Source: Rufibacter sediminis
GTDB lineage: Bacteria > Bacteroidota > Bacteroidia > Cytophagales > Hymenobacteraceae
Direction of reading: 5' to 3'
DNA length: 64,000 nucleotides
Assembly: GCF_014269285.1 (NCBI RefSeq)
Contig: NZ_JACOAF010000022.1
Location: forward strand, 1 to 64,000
In this document: one piece after another, positions 49,314-57,128 of the stretch
Position numbering within the stretch: position 1 is the stretch's first letter
How the letters are laid out: every line of letters begins with the position of its first letter
Translations under genes and position numbers: made by a program
The notes under the pieces: model-generated
Database searches by the model: none
Seen by the model: only the letters and a program-made list of their open reading frames with translations
What the model was told of the DNA's origin: nothing

Positions 49314-51740
49314 CTACTTCGCCCTGAAAACCAACCGCACTTCTTTTCCGGCGGGTAAACGTACCTGAGTAATTCTGGCACCCGACGCGCTCACTGGTTT
49401 CCCGCCCGAAACCAGTTGCATGTTTTTTGGGGCCTGTAGGGTGATCTCCTGTTGTTGCGGAGACTTCAAGACCACGGTCACTTCCTGTTTCGCCCAGGTG
49501 AGTTGTTGTACTTCCACGCCGCCCCGCAGGAGCAAGCCCGAGATACTGCCGGTTTCCCAGGCCTCCGGCAAGGCGGGCAGAAGCTTCACCAATCCCGGTT
49601 CTGAGTACACCAGCGCCCGCATGATCACCGAGGGATAACCGCCGCTCAGGTCCATGTTGAACAGAGAACCGGGGTTGTGGTAGGTACCCAGGCCGTTGGT
49701 CCAGTAGAAGCGCGAGAGCCAGTCAATGAGCTGCGCCGTGGTGGGCGCGTCTTCCAGATTGGCGGTCACAAACGCCAGTTGCGCCATCCCGAAGACCATC
49801 TCCCCGCCGTTTTCCTTGTAGCGGAACTTCATCTTCTCCTCCACAATCTTCCGGGCTCCGGCCAGCAGCGTGGGGTTATTTTTGAAGTCGGGGTCTACCT
49901 GGTCATAGAGGCTGTACAGGTGCGAGATGTGCCGATGCTGGTGGTTGTTCTGCAGACCGGGCCAGAGCCATTCCTTCAGGGCACCGGTCTCATCCAGCTC
50001 ATAAGCGGGCATTTTGGTGAGCATCTGCTGCCATTTCTTCACCTGGCTTTTATCAGTGTTCAGTTCCTGCGCGGCCGCGATGCAGTTTCTTAGCAGCTGC
50101 TTCGCGATCATGACATCCATGGTGGCGTTTATGCTGGCCTGCGAGGCATGGTTGGCCGGGTTGTTCTCGGGCGAGTACGACGGATTGAAGACGTATTTGC
50201 CATCTGGGCCCGTTTTCAGAAAATCCTCATAAAACAGCGCTGACTCCTTCATAAACGGGTACGCCCGCTCTTTCAGAAATTTGCGGTCTCCGGTGTGCAG
50301 CCAATAGTCATAGTAGAAACTGGCGGTCCAGCCAGCGCCGCCGGTCCAGAGGCTGAGGCACCAGATAGGATCAAAATGGTTGTCCCAGCCGTGGCTGCTG
50401 GTGTGCGAGGGCACGTGAATGCCCCGCGTCCCGAACATCTTTTGGGCATTGTCGCGGTAGAACGGGAGGCGCTTGTCATGGTAATCGAAATATGCGCGCA
50501 TCAACTCGGGCACGCGGCTGGTAAGCAGCGCCGAGATGGCCACTTCCACGTTGCCGTCATGGGTGAAATCGGAGGACCAGGCGGGGCTCCAGGTGCCTCC
50601 CCAGATGCCCTGCAAGTTAGGCGGATTGATGCCCGTGGCCGAGATGATGTTATAACGAGCGGCATCGAACTGCTTCTCAATAATAGCCGGGGCTACTTTG
50701 CCGCTCTTGGTTTTCAGGTTCAGGGTCTCGGTAAACAAATTAGCCTCGGCCCCGCCGCCTAAATCCAGTTTCACCCGGTTGAACAACTCGCCGTGTACGT
50801 TTTTATGGCGGTTCACCAAAGCCTGGTAATCTGCGGGAAGTGACGTCAGATGCTTTTTAAGCTGGTCTACCTGCGAGTGCGCGTAGTCAAAGTTGGCGTT
50901 GATCTTGATGAACACCAGCACTTCATCGGCGTTTTGGATGAGGAAGTCGTTGCCTTGGGTGCGGTAGGTGCCGCCTTTCACCTCTACCCGGCCCACACCT
51001 TCGTAGCCCTGTAAACTGCCGGGCCAGCGCTTTTTGTAGGCACTGCGGTAGGTGAGCCATTTGTTATCGCTGGCGCCGATGTGCACGTTCTCCACAGTTT
51101 TGTTGATCTGCTCCCACTGCGTCCATTCTACCGGGCGACGGGCAAAAGAGAGTTGGCCGTTGATTTTGGCAGTGCCTTTGATAGAGATGACGACGGCACT
51201 ATCGGGGCGGGACACGAAGAGGCGGCGCTGGTACGTACCGTTGGCATCGGTCCAGGTGACGTTGGCCTCGCCGGTCTCAAAATCCACGGTACGCACGTAC
51301 TTCTGCACGTTGGAGGGCTCCATCTGCAGCCGCACATCAAACGCCGGCACGTACGGGTTCGACCACAGGTGGCCGCCGTAGCCTTCTTTCATACTCTGCT
51401 CCACCGGAATTTTAGCCGCTTCTTCGCCTTTTCCTTGTAAAATTAAAGACCGGATTTCATCTAACCGGCTAGCTTGGTCAATGGGCGGCTTGGGCTCGGT
51501 GGCCGGGAGGTACAGCTGGGCCTGGTTCAGGATGAAGGTCTCGTCATGCGGATTGCCCATCACCATGGCCCCCATGGCCCCGTTGCCACTCAGCAAAGCG
51601 TGTTCCCAACTAGGGGCGGGCTGCCAACTGGCGAAACCTTTCTTAGGCTGCTGAAAAGGATCTGCCTGGGCAAACACCAGCTGATGACCAGTATAAAACA
51701 GGAGCAGAAAAGAAGAGAGAAACGGAAGAAAACGGGTCAT
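49314..51740 (-). CDS. GH95-like glycoside hydrolase (alpha-L-fucosidase family)
   Basis: The 808-residue secreted enzyme (signal cut near FAQA) has the GH95 layout: an N-terminal beta-sandwich (HALLSGNGAMGAMVMG ... ILNQAQLYLP), an (alpha/alpha)6 barrel (NPPNLQGIWGG ... SPENNPANHAS, ISHLYSLY) and a C-terminal beta domain. Glu525 in YSPENNP matches the acid of the family. The usual N-I-N pair of catalytic asparagines appears as D-G-N (395-397), so activity could differ from alpha-1,2-fucosidase. The gene is leftward with the SGNH and GH2 genes upstream and probably trims side chains. Confidence 0.85.
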   Translation of the reverse strand: MTRFLPFLSSFLLLFYTGHQLVFAQADPFQQPKKGFASWQPAPSWEHALLSGNGAMGAMVMGNPHDETFILNQAQLYLPATEPKPPIDQASRLDEIRSLILQGKGEEAAKIPVEQSMKEGYGGHLWSNPYVPAFDVRLQMEPSNVQKYVRTVDFETGEANVTWTDANGTYQRRLFVSRPDSAVVISIKGTAKINGQLSFARRPVEWTQWEQINKTVENVHIGASDNKWLTYRSAYKKRWPGSLQGYEGVGRVEVKGGTYRTQGNDFLIQNADEVLVFIKINANFDYAHSQVDQLKKHLTSLPADYQALVNRHKNVHGELFNRVKLDLGGGAEANLFTETLNLKTKSGKVAPAIIEKQFDAARYNIISATGINPPNLQGIWGGTWSPAWSSDFTHDGNVEVAISALLTSRVPELMRAYFDYHDKRLPFYRDNAQKMFGTRGIHVPSHTSSHGWDNHFDPIWCLSLWTGGAGWTASFYYDYWLHTGDRKFLKERAYPFMKESALFYEDFLKTGPDGKYVFNPSYSPENNPANHASQASINATMDVMIAKQLLRNCIAAAQELNTDKSQVKKWQQMLTKMPAYELDETGALKEWLWPGLQNNHQHRHISHLYSLYDQVDPDFKNNPTLLAGARKIVEEKMKFRYKENGGEMVFGMAQLAFVTANLEDAPTTAQLIDWLSRFYWTNGLGTYHNPGSLFNMDLSGGYPSVIMRALVYSEPGLVKLLPALPEAWETGSISGLLLRGGVEVQQLTWAKQEVTVVLKSPQQQEITLQAPKNMQLVSGGKPVSASGARITQVRLPAGKEVRLVFRAK

Positions 51741-51780
51741 GTTAGCGTGGTCATTCGTACCCGAAACAGGTACAGGGTTA

Positions 51781-51828
51781 AGGTGCCTTTTAAGGGTATT
51801 TTCCTGAAAACAGGCTTAAAAGGCACAC
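51781..51828. repeat. Dispersed nested palindrome, copy 30
   Basis: Arms GTGCCTTTTAAG / CTTAAAAGGCAC are perfect; 16 bp beyond the SGNH hydrolase stop codon. Confidence 0.88.
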
Positions 51829-51843
51829 CGTTGGAGCCGGCGA

Positions 51844-52491
51844 TTACTTCTTCTGGTGGTTTTTGGAAAGCTGTTGGTACACCTCGTTGGCCAGAAGCGC
51901 CGCCCCGGCCTCATTGGGGTGGATGCCGTCATACGTGAGATCGGGTTTGCCCAGGAAAGCGGAGTACAGGTCAATGGTCTTCGCCTTCGTTTTGCGGGCG
52001 ATTTTCTTCACCGCCGGCATCACCTCGGTGTTCACCACCTGCTGCTGGATACTGAATTTCTCCGCAAAAACCGGCACCGGCGTACAGAGAAACACCTTCG
52101 GTTTTGAGGCCAGTTTCTGAAAAGATCGTACAAACGCCTGGTAGTCGGGCTTAAACTCCTCCTTGTACACCCAGTTCTGCGGCTTGGAGTCATTGGTACC
52201 CAGCTTGATGATCACGATATCCGGGTTCCAGTTCAGGGCATCCTGGTATTTGCTCTCGTTCCAATAGGGTAGATTCCCTTTCTTCAGCAGCGTTCTGCCG
52301 CTCACCCCGAAGTTGCGGACTTCATAGGCCTCACCCAACAGCTCCTGCAGCACCATTGGGTACGTTTTCTGCAGCCCGGCCCCTTCCGTGATGCTGTTTC
52401 CCACGCAGGCCACCTTGACCCTGCTCTGCGCCGAGGCCCCAAAACAAACCAGCAGCCCGAGCAGCAGGAAGAACGTGATATGCTTTTTCAT
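51844..52491 (-). CDS. Secreted SGNH/GDSL-type esterase
   Basis: The 215-residue protein has a signal cut near ASAQ and the four SGNH blocks: Ser33 in CVGNSITEG, Gly65 in FGVSGRTL, Asn100 in LGTNDSK, and Asp188 with His191 in YDGIHPNEAG. This is the size and layout of single-domain carbohydrate O-acetyl esterases. In a polysaccharide locus it probably removes acetyl groups from the glycan so that the hydrolases can act. It is in the same direction as GH2 upstream and GH95 downstream; the gap to GH2 is 412 bp and holds a mobile element. Confidence 0.92.
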   Translation of the reverse strand: MKKHITFFLLLGLLVCFGASAQSRVKVACVGNSITEGAGLQKTYPMVLQELLGEAYEVRNFGVSGRTLLKKGNLPYWNESKYQDALNWNPDIVIIKLGTNDSKPQNWVYKEEFKPDYQAFVRSFQKLASKPKVFLCTPVPVFAEKFSIQQQVVNTEVMPAVKKIARKTKAKTIDLYSAFLGKPDLTYDGIHPNEAGAALLANEVYQQLSKNHQKK

Positions 52492-52525
52492 GCGGATGTT
52501 CCTTTCATCAATGATTTACAATACT

Positions 52526-52566
52526 CCCGTTTTAAGGCCGATTTCCTGAAAACCGCCCCAAAACAA
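52526..52566. repeat. Dispersed nested palindrome, copy 31
   Basis: 35 bp upstream of the SGNH hydrolase start, to one side of the mobile element copy B. Confidence 0.75.
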
Positions 52567-52660
52567 CTCATTTCACTAACCTGCCCCAGTGAACAGTAGC
52601 TTAAAGCTACCCTTTTACCGGCACAAATTTTCATCGGAAATCCTGCACGCTAACTCCTCG

Positions 52661-52828
52661 CTGGCGCGAGTCTCCCGACTCGTGCCTCCGGATGTGGGTA
52701 GTCTCCAGACTACCCTCGCTGCCTCGCAGCGACACCACGCATTGTTGATGTTAGTTTTTTATTCGTGGTTCCCGGCGAGTCTGGAGACTCACATCATCCC
52801 AAGTCACGAGACTTCAGTCTCGCGCCAG
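52661..52828. mobile_element. CTGGCGCGAG element, copy B (168 bp, inverted relative to copy A)
   Basis: The reverse complement aligns with 29667-29881 over both ends (CTGGCGCGAGACT... and ...AGACTCGCGCCAG) and over the two inner hairpins. The central 30-40 bases are unrelated and shorter. No target duplication is evident. Confidence 0.8.
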
Positions 52829-52848
52829 AGAAAGCCGCACCCGGTTGG

Positions 52849-52889
52849 TTATTTTAAGGCTCTTTTGCAGAAATCGGCCTTAAAACAGG
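52849..52889. repeat. Dispersed nested palindrome, copy 32
   Basis: 15 bp beyond the GH2 stop codon. Confidence 0.8.
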
Positions 52890-52903
52890 TGTAGCCTTTC
52901 TGG

Positions 52904-55354
52904 TTACTTTTTCAGTTCAATGGTAACGGTGGCGGACTGTAGGCCTTCAGAGGTAGCGGTAAGCTTTACCTGGCCGGCTTCTTCCTGGGCCTGTAAGATA
53001 GCCAAACATAGCCCGTTGAACGCTTTCCGGTGGTTTGCCTTGAAGGATTCCATACTGGTTTGCAGCCCGTTGTCTACGCCGGCTAGGGTGGCTTTGCCGT
53101 CTATCTTGAAGTTCACCAGGTTATCGGCATTGGGTACCAGGTTTCCGGCTTGGTCCAGGATTTTCACCGTCACGAAGGACAGGTCTTTGCCATCGGCGTT
53201 GATGGCGGTACGGTCCGCTTCCAGTACGATTTTGGCGGCGGCCCCGGCGGTTTTGATCTCCCTGGTGAGGACTTCTTTGCCGTTGGCGCGGGAAACCGCC
53301 CGGATAGTACCCGGCTGGAACGGCACGCGCCATAACACGTGCAGGTCATCGCCCTGCTTTTTCCGGATGCCTTGTGAGGTGCCGTTCAGGAACAGTTCCA
53401 CTTCATCGGCGTTGTTGTAATAGGCCAGCACATCCACGGTTTTGCCAGGTTGCCAGTTCCAGTGCGGGAAAAGGTGCAGCACGGGTTTGGTGGTCCACTC
53501 GCTTTGGTACATGTAATAGACATCTTTGGGGAAACCGGCCAGATCTACCACCCCGAAGTACGAGCTGCGGGCGGGCCACAGGTACGGCGTGGGTTCGCCC
53601 AGGTAATCGAAACCGGTCCAGATAAACATGCCGGAGAGGTACGGGTGCTTTTTCAGCACTTTCCAGGTTTCCTCGTGGGTGGAGCCCCAGGGCGTGCTCA
53701 CGTTGTCATATGCCGAGACGGTCAGGTCTTTGTTGCCGTCATGGAAAGGAATATCCCAACGCTTGGGCCAGCGTCGGATGCTGTCGGCGGGCGTGTCATA
53801 GTGGCCGCGGGTCATTAGCGCCGAAACCGCTTCGGTGGCGATGAATTTCTGCCCGGGAAAAGCCTGCGGAAACTTCTCGAAGTCCTGATGGTGGTAGTTG
53901 AAACCTACCAGATCCAGCCCGCCGGACTTATAGATACTGTTGTGCGGGTATGGCTCATTCAGCCCCACCGTGATCGGACGCGTGGTGTCCAGATTCTTCA
54001 CGATGCCCACCAGTTCCGTGGCGATGGCGGTACCCTCGGGGCCGTACTGCTCCGGAATCTCGTTCCCGATGCTCCAGACAATCACGCTGGGGTGGTTGCG
54101 GTCGCGCTTGATGAAATCCTCCAGATCGCGTTGGTGCCACTGGTCCCAGGAGTGGCTGTAGTCGAACTTGCTTTTCTCTTTCTTCCACATGTCAAAGGAC
54201 TCATCCATGACCAGGAAACCCATCCGGTCGCACAGGTCCAGCAACTCCGGCGCGGGCGGGTTGTGCGAGGTCCGGATGGCGTTCACGCCCATGCCCCGCA
54301 TGATCTCCAGTTGCCGCTCCAGGGCCCGCACGTTGATGGCGGCTCCCAGGGCGCCCAGGTCGTGGTGGTTGCAGACGCCCAGGATCTTCATCGGCTTGCC
54401 GTTGAGGAAAAAGCCTTTCTGCGCATCAAAGTTGAAGCTTCTGATGCCCAACGGAGTTTGGTAAGTATCCACCACTTTCCCGTCCTGCTCTATTCTGGTC
54501 ACCACCGAATACAGGTGCGGCTGCTCTATGGACCACAGCTTGGGCGTAGCCACGGTGAGTTCTTGCTTTACCTCCGTCAGGGAATCTGGCAGAGTGAGGT
54601 TCTCCGAAGCGACTTTGGCTACTTCGTGGCCTTCCTGATCGTACACCAGGGTGTGCAGCACAAAAGAGCCTTGCTGCTTTTGGACGTTGGAAATGATGGT
54701 GCTCACCACCACTTTTGCGGCTTCCTGGGAAACCTGAGGAGTGGTCACGAAGGTACCGTCCTTGGCTACGTGCACCGGATTGGTTTTCACCAGCCAGACG
54801 TTCCGGTAAATGCCAGAACCCGAGTACCAGCGGGAATTGGGCTGCTGCGCGTTGTCTACTTTGACGGCCAGCACGTTCTGCTCCTGCCCGTACTTAAGGT
54901 GTGGCGTGAGTTCATAGCGGAACGAGCTATAGCCGTTGGGCCGTTTGCCCAGGTAGTGCCCGTTGATCCAAACTTCTGAGTTGGTGTACACGCCGTCAAA
55001 GTCAATGAAGAACAGCTTTCCTTTTTCGGCTTCCTCTACGGTGAAGGTTTTACGATACCAGCCAATGCCGCCCGGTAACGCGCCGCCGCCGGTGCCAGCC
55101 GGAGCTTTTTCATCGAACTTGCCTTCAATGCTCCAGTCATGTGGCAGGTTGAGTTTACGCCACTGGCGGTCATTGAAGCTGGGTTCTTGGGCGCTGGCCG
55201 GATCATCTAAAACGAAAGACCAGTTCTTGGTAAAATCGGCTCTTTGCCGCACCTGTGGTTCTTCAGTGGATTTACAGCCGCTGCTGCTTACCAGCACGGA
55301 AAATAGTACCCCTACACAGAGGAAAGAGAAAGCAGAGTAAAATCTTTTGGACAT
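52904..55354 (-). CDS. GH2 beta-galactosidase-type lipoprotein
   Basis: The start at 55354 (MSKRFYSAFSFLC) leads to lipidated Cys27 and an 816-residue enzyme. GH2 domains in order: sugar-binding (residues 60-190, DWSIEGKF, WYSGSGIYRNVWL), immunoglobulin-like, TIM barrel (LNGKPMKILGVCNHHDLGA, RTSHNPPAPELLDLCD), then two C-terminal beta domains. The acid/base is Glu432 in WSIGNEIPE and the nucleophile Glu508 in KFIATEAVS. It removes beta-linked galactose or related residues. A longer frame adds 16 residues. A dyad AGATCTTC-G-GAAGATCT is just upstream at 55376-55392. Confidence 0.92.
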   Translation of the reverse strand: MSKRFYSAFSFLCVGVLFSVLVSSSGCKSTEEPQVRQRADFTKNWSFVLDDPASAQEPSFNDRQWRKLNLPHDWSIEGKFDEKAPAGTGGGALPGGIGWYRKTFTVEEAEKGKLFFIDFDGVYTNSEVWINGHYLGKRPNGYSSFRYELTPHLKYGQEQNVLAVKVDNAQQPNSRWYSGSGIYRNVWLVKTNPVHVAKDGTFVTTPQVSQEAAKVVVSTIISNVQKQQGSFVLHTLVYDQEGHEVAKVASENLTLPDSLTEVKQELTVATPKLWSIEQPHLYSVVTRIEQDGKVVDTYQTPLGIRSFNFDAQKGFFLNGKPMKILGVCNHHDLGALGAAINVRALERQLEIMRGMGVNAIRTSHNPPAPELLDLCDRMGFLVMDESFDMWKKEKSKFDYSHSWDQWHQRDLEDFIKRDRNHPSVIVWSIGNEIPEQYGPEGTAIATELVGIVKNLDTTRPITVGLNEPYPHNSIYKSGGLDLVGFNYHHQDFEKFPQAFPGQKFIATEAVSALMTRGHYDTPADSIRRWPKRWDIPFHDGNKDLTVSAYDNVSTPWGSTHEETWKVLKKHPYLSGMFIWTGFDYLGEPTPYLWPARSSYFGVVDLAGFPKDVYYMYQSEWTTKPVLHLFPHWNWQPGKTVDVLAYYNNADEVELFLNGTSQGIRKKQGDDLHVLWRVPFQPGTIRAVSRANGKEVLTREIKTAGAAAKIVLEADRTAINADGKDLSFVTVKILDQAGNLVPNADNLVNFKIDGKATLAGVDNGLQTSMESFKANHRKAFNGLCLAILQAQEEAGQVKLTATSEGLQSATVTIELKK

Positions 55355-55375
55355 AGTAAAAGGTGACATAAGAAA

Positions 55376-55392
55376 AGATCTTCGGAAGATCT
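55376..55392. promoter_or_regulatory. Inverted repeat upstream of GH2
   Basis: AGATCTTC-G-GAAGATCT has 8 bp arms around one base, 22 bp upstream of the start codon. It could be an operator or a leader hairpin. Confidence 0.4.
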
Positions 55393-55477
55393 GGGGAAGC
55401 ATTTTTGATGAAGGAACGAACGCTCTGGTTTCAGGAAAAGCGAGCCCGAAGGAAAGATGTACGATCTAGCTACCAAT

Positions 55478-55518
55478 GTCATTTTCAGGCTGTTTTTAGG
55501 AAAACAGTCTAAAAACGG
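55478..55518. repeat. Dispersed nested palindrome, copy 33
   Basis: Between the glycan-binding lipoprotein terminator and GH2; arms CATTTTCAGGCTGTTTTT and GGAAAACAGTCTAAAAACGG. Confidence 0.8.
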
Positions 55519-55572
55519 CAGGAACCACTTTAAGGCAGGTCTTTCACAGCTTCTTTCCAGAGCTCCTTCCAT

Positions 55573-55614
55573 AAAAAATGCCAACTGGTAGCCCTACAGA
55601 GACCACCAGTTGGC
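55573..55614 (-). terminator. Terminator of the glycan-binding lipoprotein gene
   Basis: Minus-strand stem GCCAACTGGT / ACCAGTTGGC followed by ATTTTTTATGG. It separates the SusCD genes from GH2 as a transcription unit. Confidence 0.75.
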
Positions 55615-55627
55615 CGATTTTACTTAG

Positions 55628-57007
55628 TTAATTGCCCAGCACATAGTGGAAAGCGAACCACTCATCTTTGGCGGTGTCATAGCTGGTCCCAAACCAGATG
55701 CCTTTGGTCTGATAATCGGTTGGGAATGCTTTGATGACCTTGAGTTTGTTGGCGGTAGGGTTCATCCAGGAAGCAGGGTTCTGGAGCAGGGTGTTCCCTA
55801 CCAAGGTGATTTCATTGGTGGCCTCGTCAATGGTGAAGGTACCGGTGGTCTGCACTCCGTTCTGGAAGCGGGTGTAGTTCTGGCCCCCAAAGCGATCGAA
55901 CCGAATCCAGGAATTGGCAACCGCTTCGTCCCAGGTGTTATTCCAGCCCCAATCACGGGAGGCAGCGTGGCCGGTTGTCCAGCCGATGCCGGCTTTCACC
56001 CAGTCTATCGGGTTGCCGGTGGCGTCCAGTTTCCAGACGCGGCCGGAAGACGGTCCGCCGGTGAGCATGTTCAGGAGTTCGCCCGCTTTAAAGGTTGGGT
56101 TGAATCCTTCATCCGGAGGCTGCGGCCCCTGATCTACCGGCACATAATTGTCGGCGTATTCTTTGGAGATATAATTCCAGACGTACAGGTAATCGCCCTC
56201 GTTATTGGTTCTGCGCACGCCAATCTGCATGGATGTCTCGGTTAGCGACAAGACCACCAGATTGCTGTTCCAGTTCGTGGCGTTGCCGATGAAGCTAGGC
56301 GACCGCAGGATGGTGCCTCCGTTGGTGCTGATGGTGTGGTTAATGGCATCAAAGGAATAGGTGCCGGTCTCGTCTTTGCCTTCCCCTACTTTGTGCGTCT
56401 TGAAGAAAGGACCGCCTTTCAAACTGAAGGTCATGGTACTGGCCATGTCGGCTTCCGGGATAATCCAGGAGTTGTCTTTGTAGCTCGGGGCCCATCCTAA
56501 CTTCGCGGTACCGTCTTTCATGTTTTCCCACTTGGTGAGTGGCTCATAATAATAGAGCGGTCCGTCAAAAACGCCATGTTTCCCGTAGTCCAGGATCCAG
56601 GTTTTCTCCTGGCCCACCCCGCCGGTCAAATACGTCCAGAGCGGGTCGTTCACGTACTCAAAATTGTCTTCGGTGACCTGAATGGTAATGGGGGCCGCGT
56701 CTACCACCCCGCCGCCGGTCAGAGCGGAGAACTTGATCACGTACTCGCCTTTGAAGGCAAACTGAACGGTATCTACCGTGCGGGTAGATTTGCCGGTGCC
56801 GTAATCCCACATAGACACAGTCTCCGGCGTTTCATTGATGAGGATGACGGTGTTCCCGCCCGGATCTATGGACCGGTCTTGAATCACTTTGTACTTCAGC
56901 TCTGACTGGTCAAGCATTCTGCCCAATTCCTGGTCATCGTCCTGACACGCCGTGCTCCACAGCAACGGCACCAGGAACAGGTAATAGAGTAATTTTATGT
57001 TTTTCAT
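55628..57007 (-). CDS. Surface glycan-binding lipoprotein with PKD-like domain and duplicated module
   Basis: Lipidated Cys21 is followed by QDDDQE. Residues 35-115 form a PKD-like domain (VSMWDYGTGKSTRTVDTVQF ... ITIQVTED). The rest is two copies of one module, about 120-295 and 310-459. Each starts LTGG...W.LD (TWILDYG, VWKLDATG), runs through a GTYSFDAINHTIS / GTFTIDEATNEITL strand pair and ends in an aromatic-rich strand. The module has the look of a sugar-binding domain. It follows susD by 121 bp, the place of a SusE/SGBP-type protein. Confidence 0.83.
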   Translation of the reverse strand: MKNIKLLYYLFLVPLLWSTACQDDDQELGRMLDQSELKYKVIQDRSIDPGGNTVILINETPETVSMWDYGTGKSTRTVDTVQFAFKGEYVIKFSALTGGGVVDAAPITIQVTEDNFEYVNDPLWTYLTGGVGQEKTWILDYGKHGVFDGPLYYYEPLTKWENMKDGTAKLGWAPSYKDNSWIIPEADMASTMTFSLKGGPFFKTHKVGEGKDETGTYSFDAINHTISTNGGTILRSPSFIGNATNWNSNLVVLSLTETSMQIGVRRTNNEGDYLYVWNYISKEYADNYVPVDQGPQPPDEGFNPTFKAGELLNMLTGGPSSGRVWKLDATGNPIDWVKAGIGWTTGHAASRDWGWNNTWDEAVANSWIRFDRFGGQNYTRFQNGVQTTGTFTIDEATNEITLVGNTLLQNPASWMNPTANKLKVIKAFPTDYQTKGIWFGTSYDTAKDEWFAFHYVLGN

Positions 57008-57050
57008 CTGGTTCTGTTTTTAGTGGTAAAAGGAAAGCCGATGGGGTTGG

Positions 57051-57088
57051 TAGTTTTCACCTGTTTTGGGTAAAATGGCCCCAAAGCC
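57051..57088. repeat. Dispersed nested palindrome, copy 34 (degenerate)
   Basis: Between the susD stop and the glycan-binding lipoprotein start, 41 bp from the stop. Confidence 0.55.
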
Positions 57089-57128
57089 CACCTAGGCCCT
57101 GTGTTATCCTATCCAATTTTCTAGCCGA

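Larger units (their letters stand above)
52492..52903. other. Repeat-filled gap between GH2 and SGNH genes
   Basis: It contains two dispersed palindromes (52526-52566 and 52849-52889) flanking copy B of the CTGGCGCGAG element (52661-52828). No gene is seen. Confidence 0.75.

Noticed and set aside
52589-52894. 101-codon frame between the GH2 and SGNH genes
   Set aside because: It reads through the mobile element copy B and a palindrome; its content differs from the same element at copy A, so it is not conserved.
954-57088. CRISPR-like array made of the repeated palindromes
   Set aside because: Copies are scattered over 56 kb, vary in sequence and are not spaced by regular short spacers; no cas genes are present.
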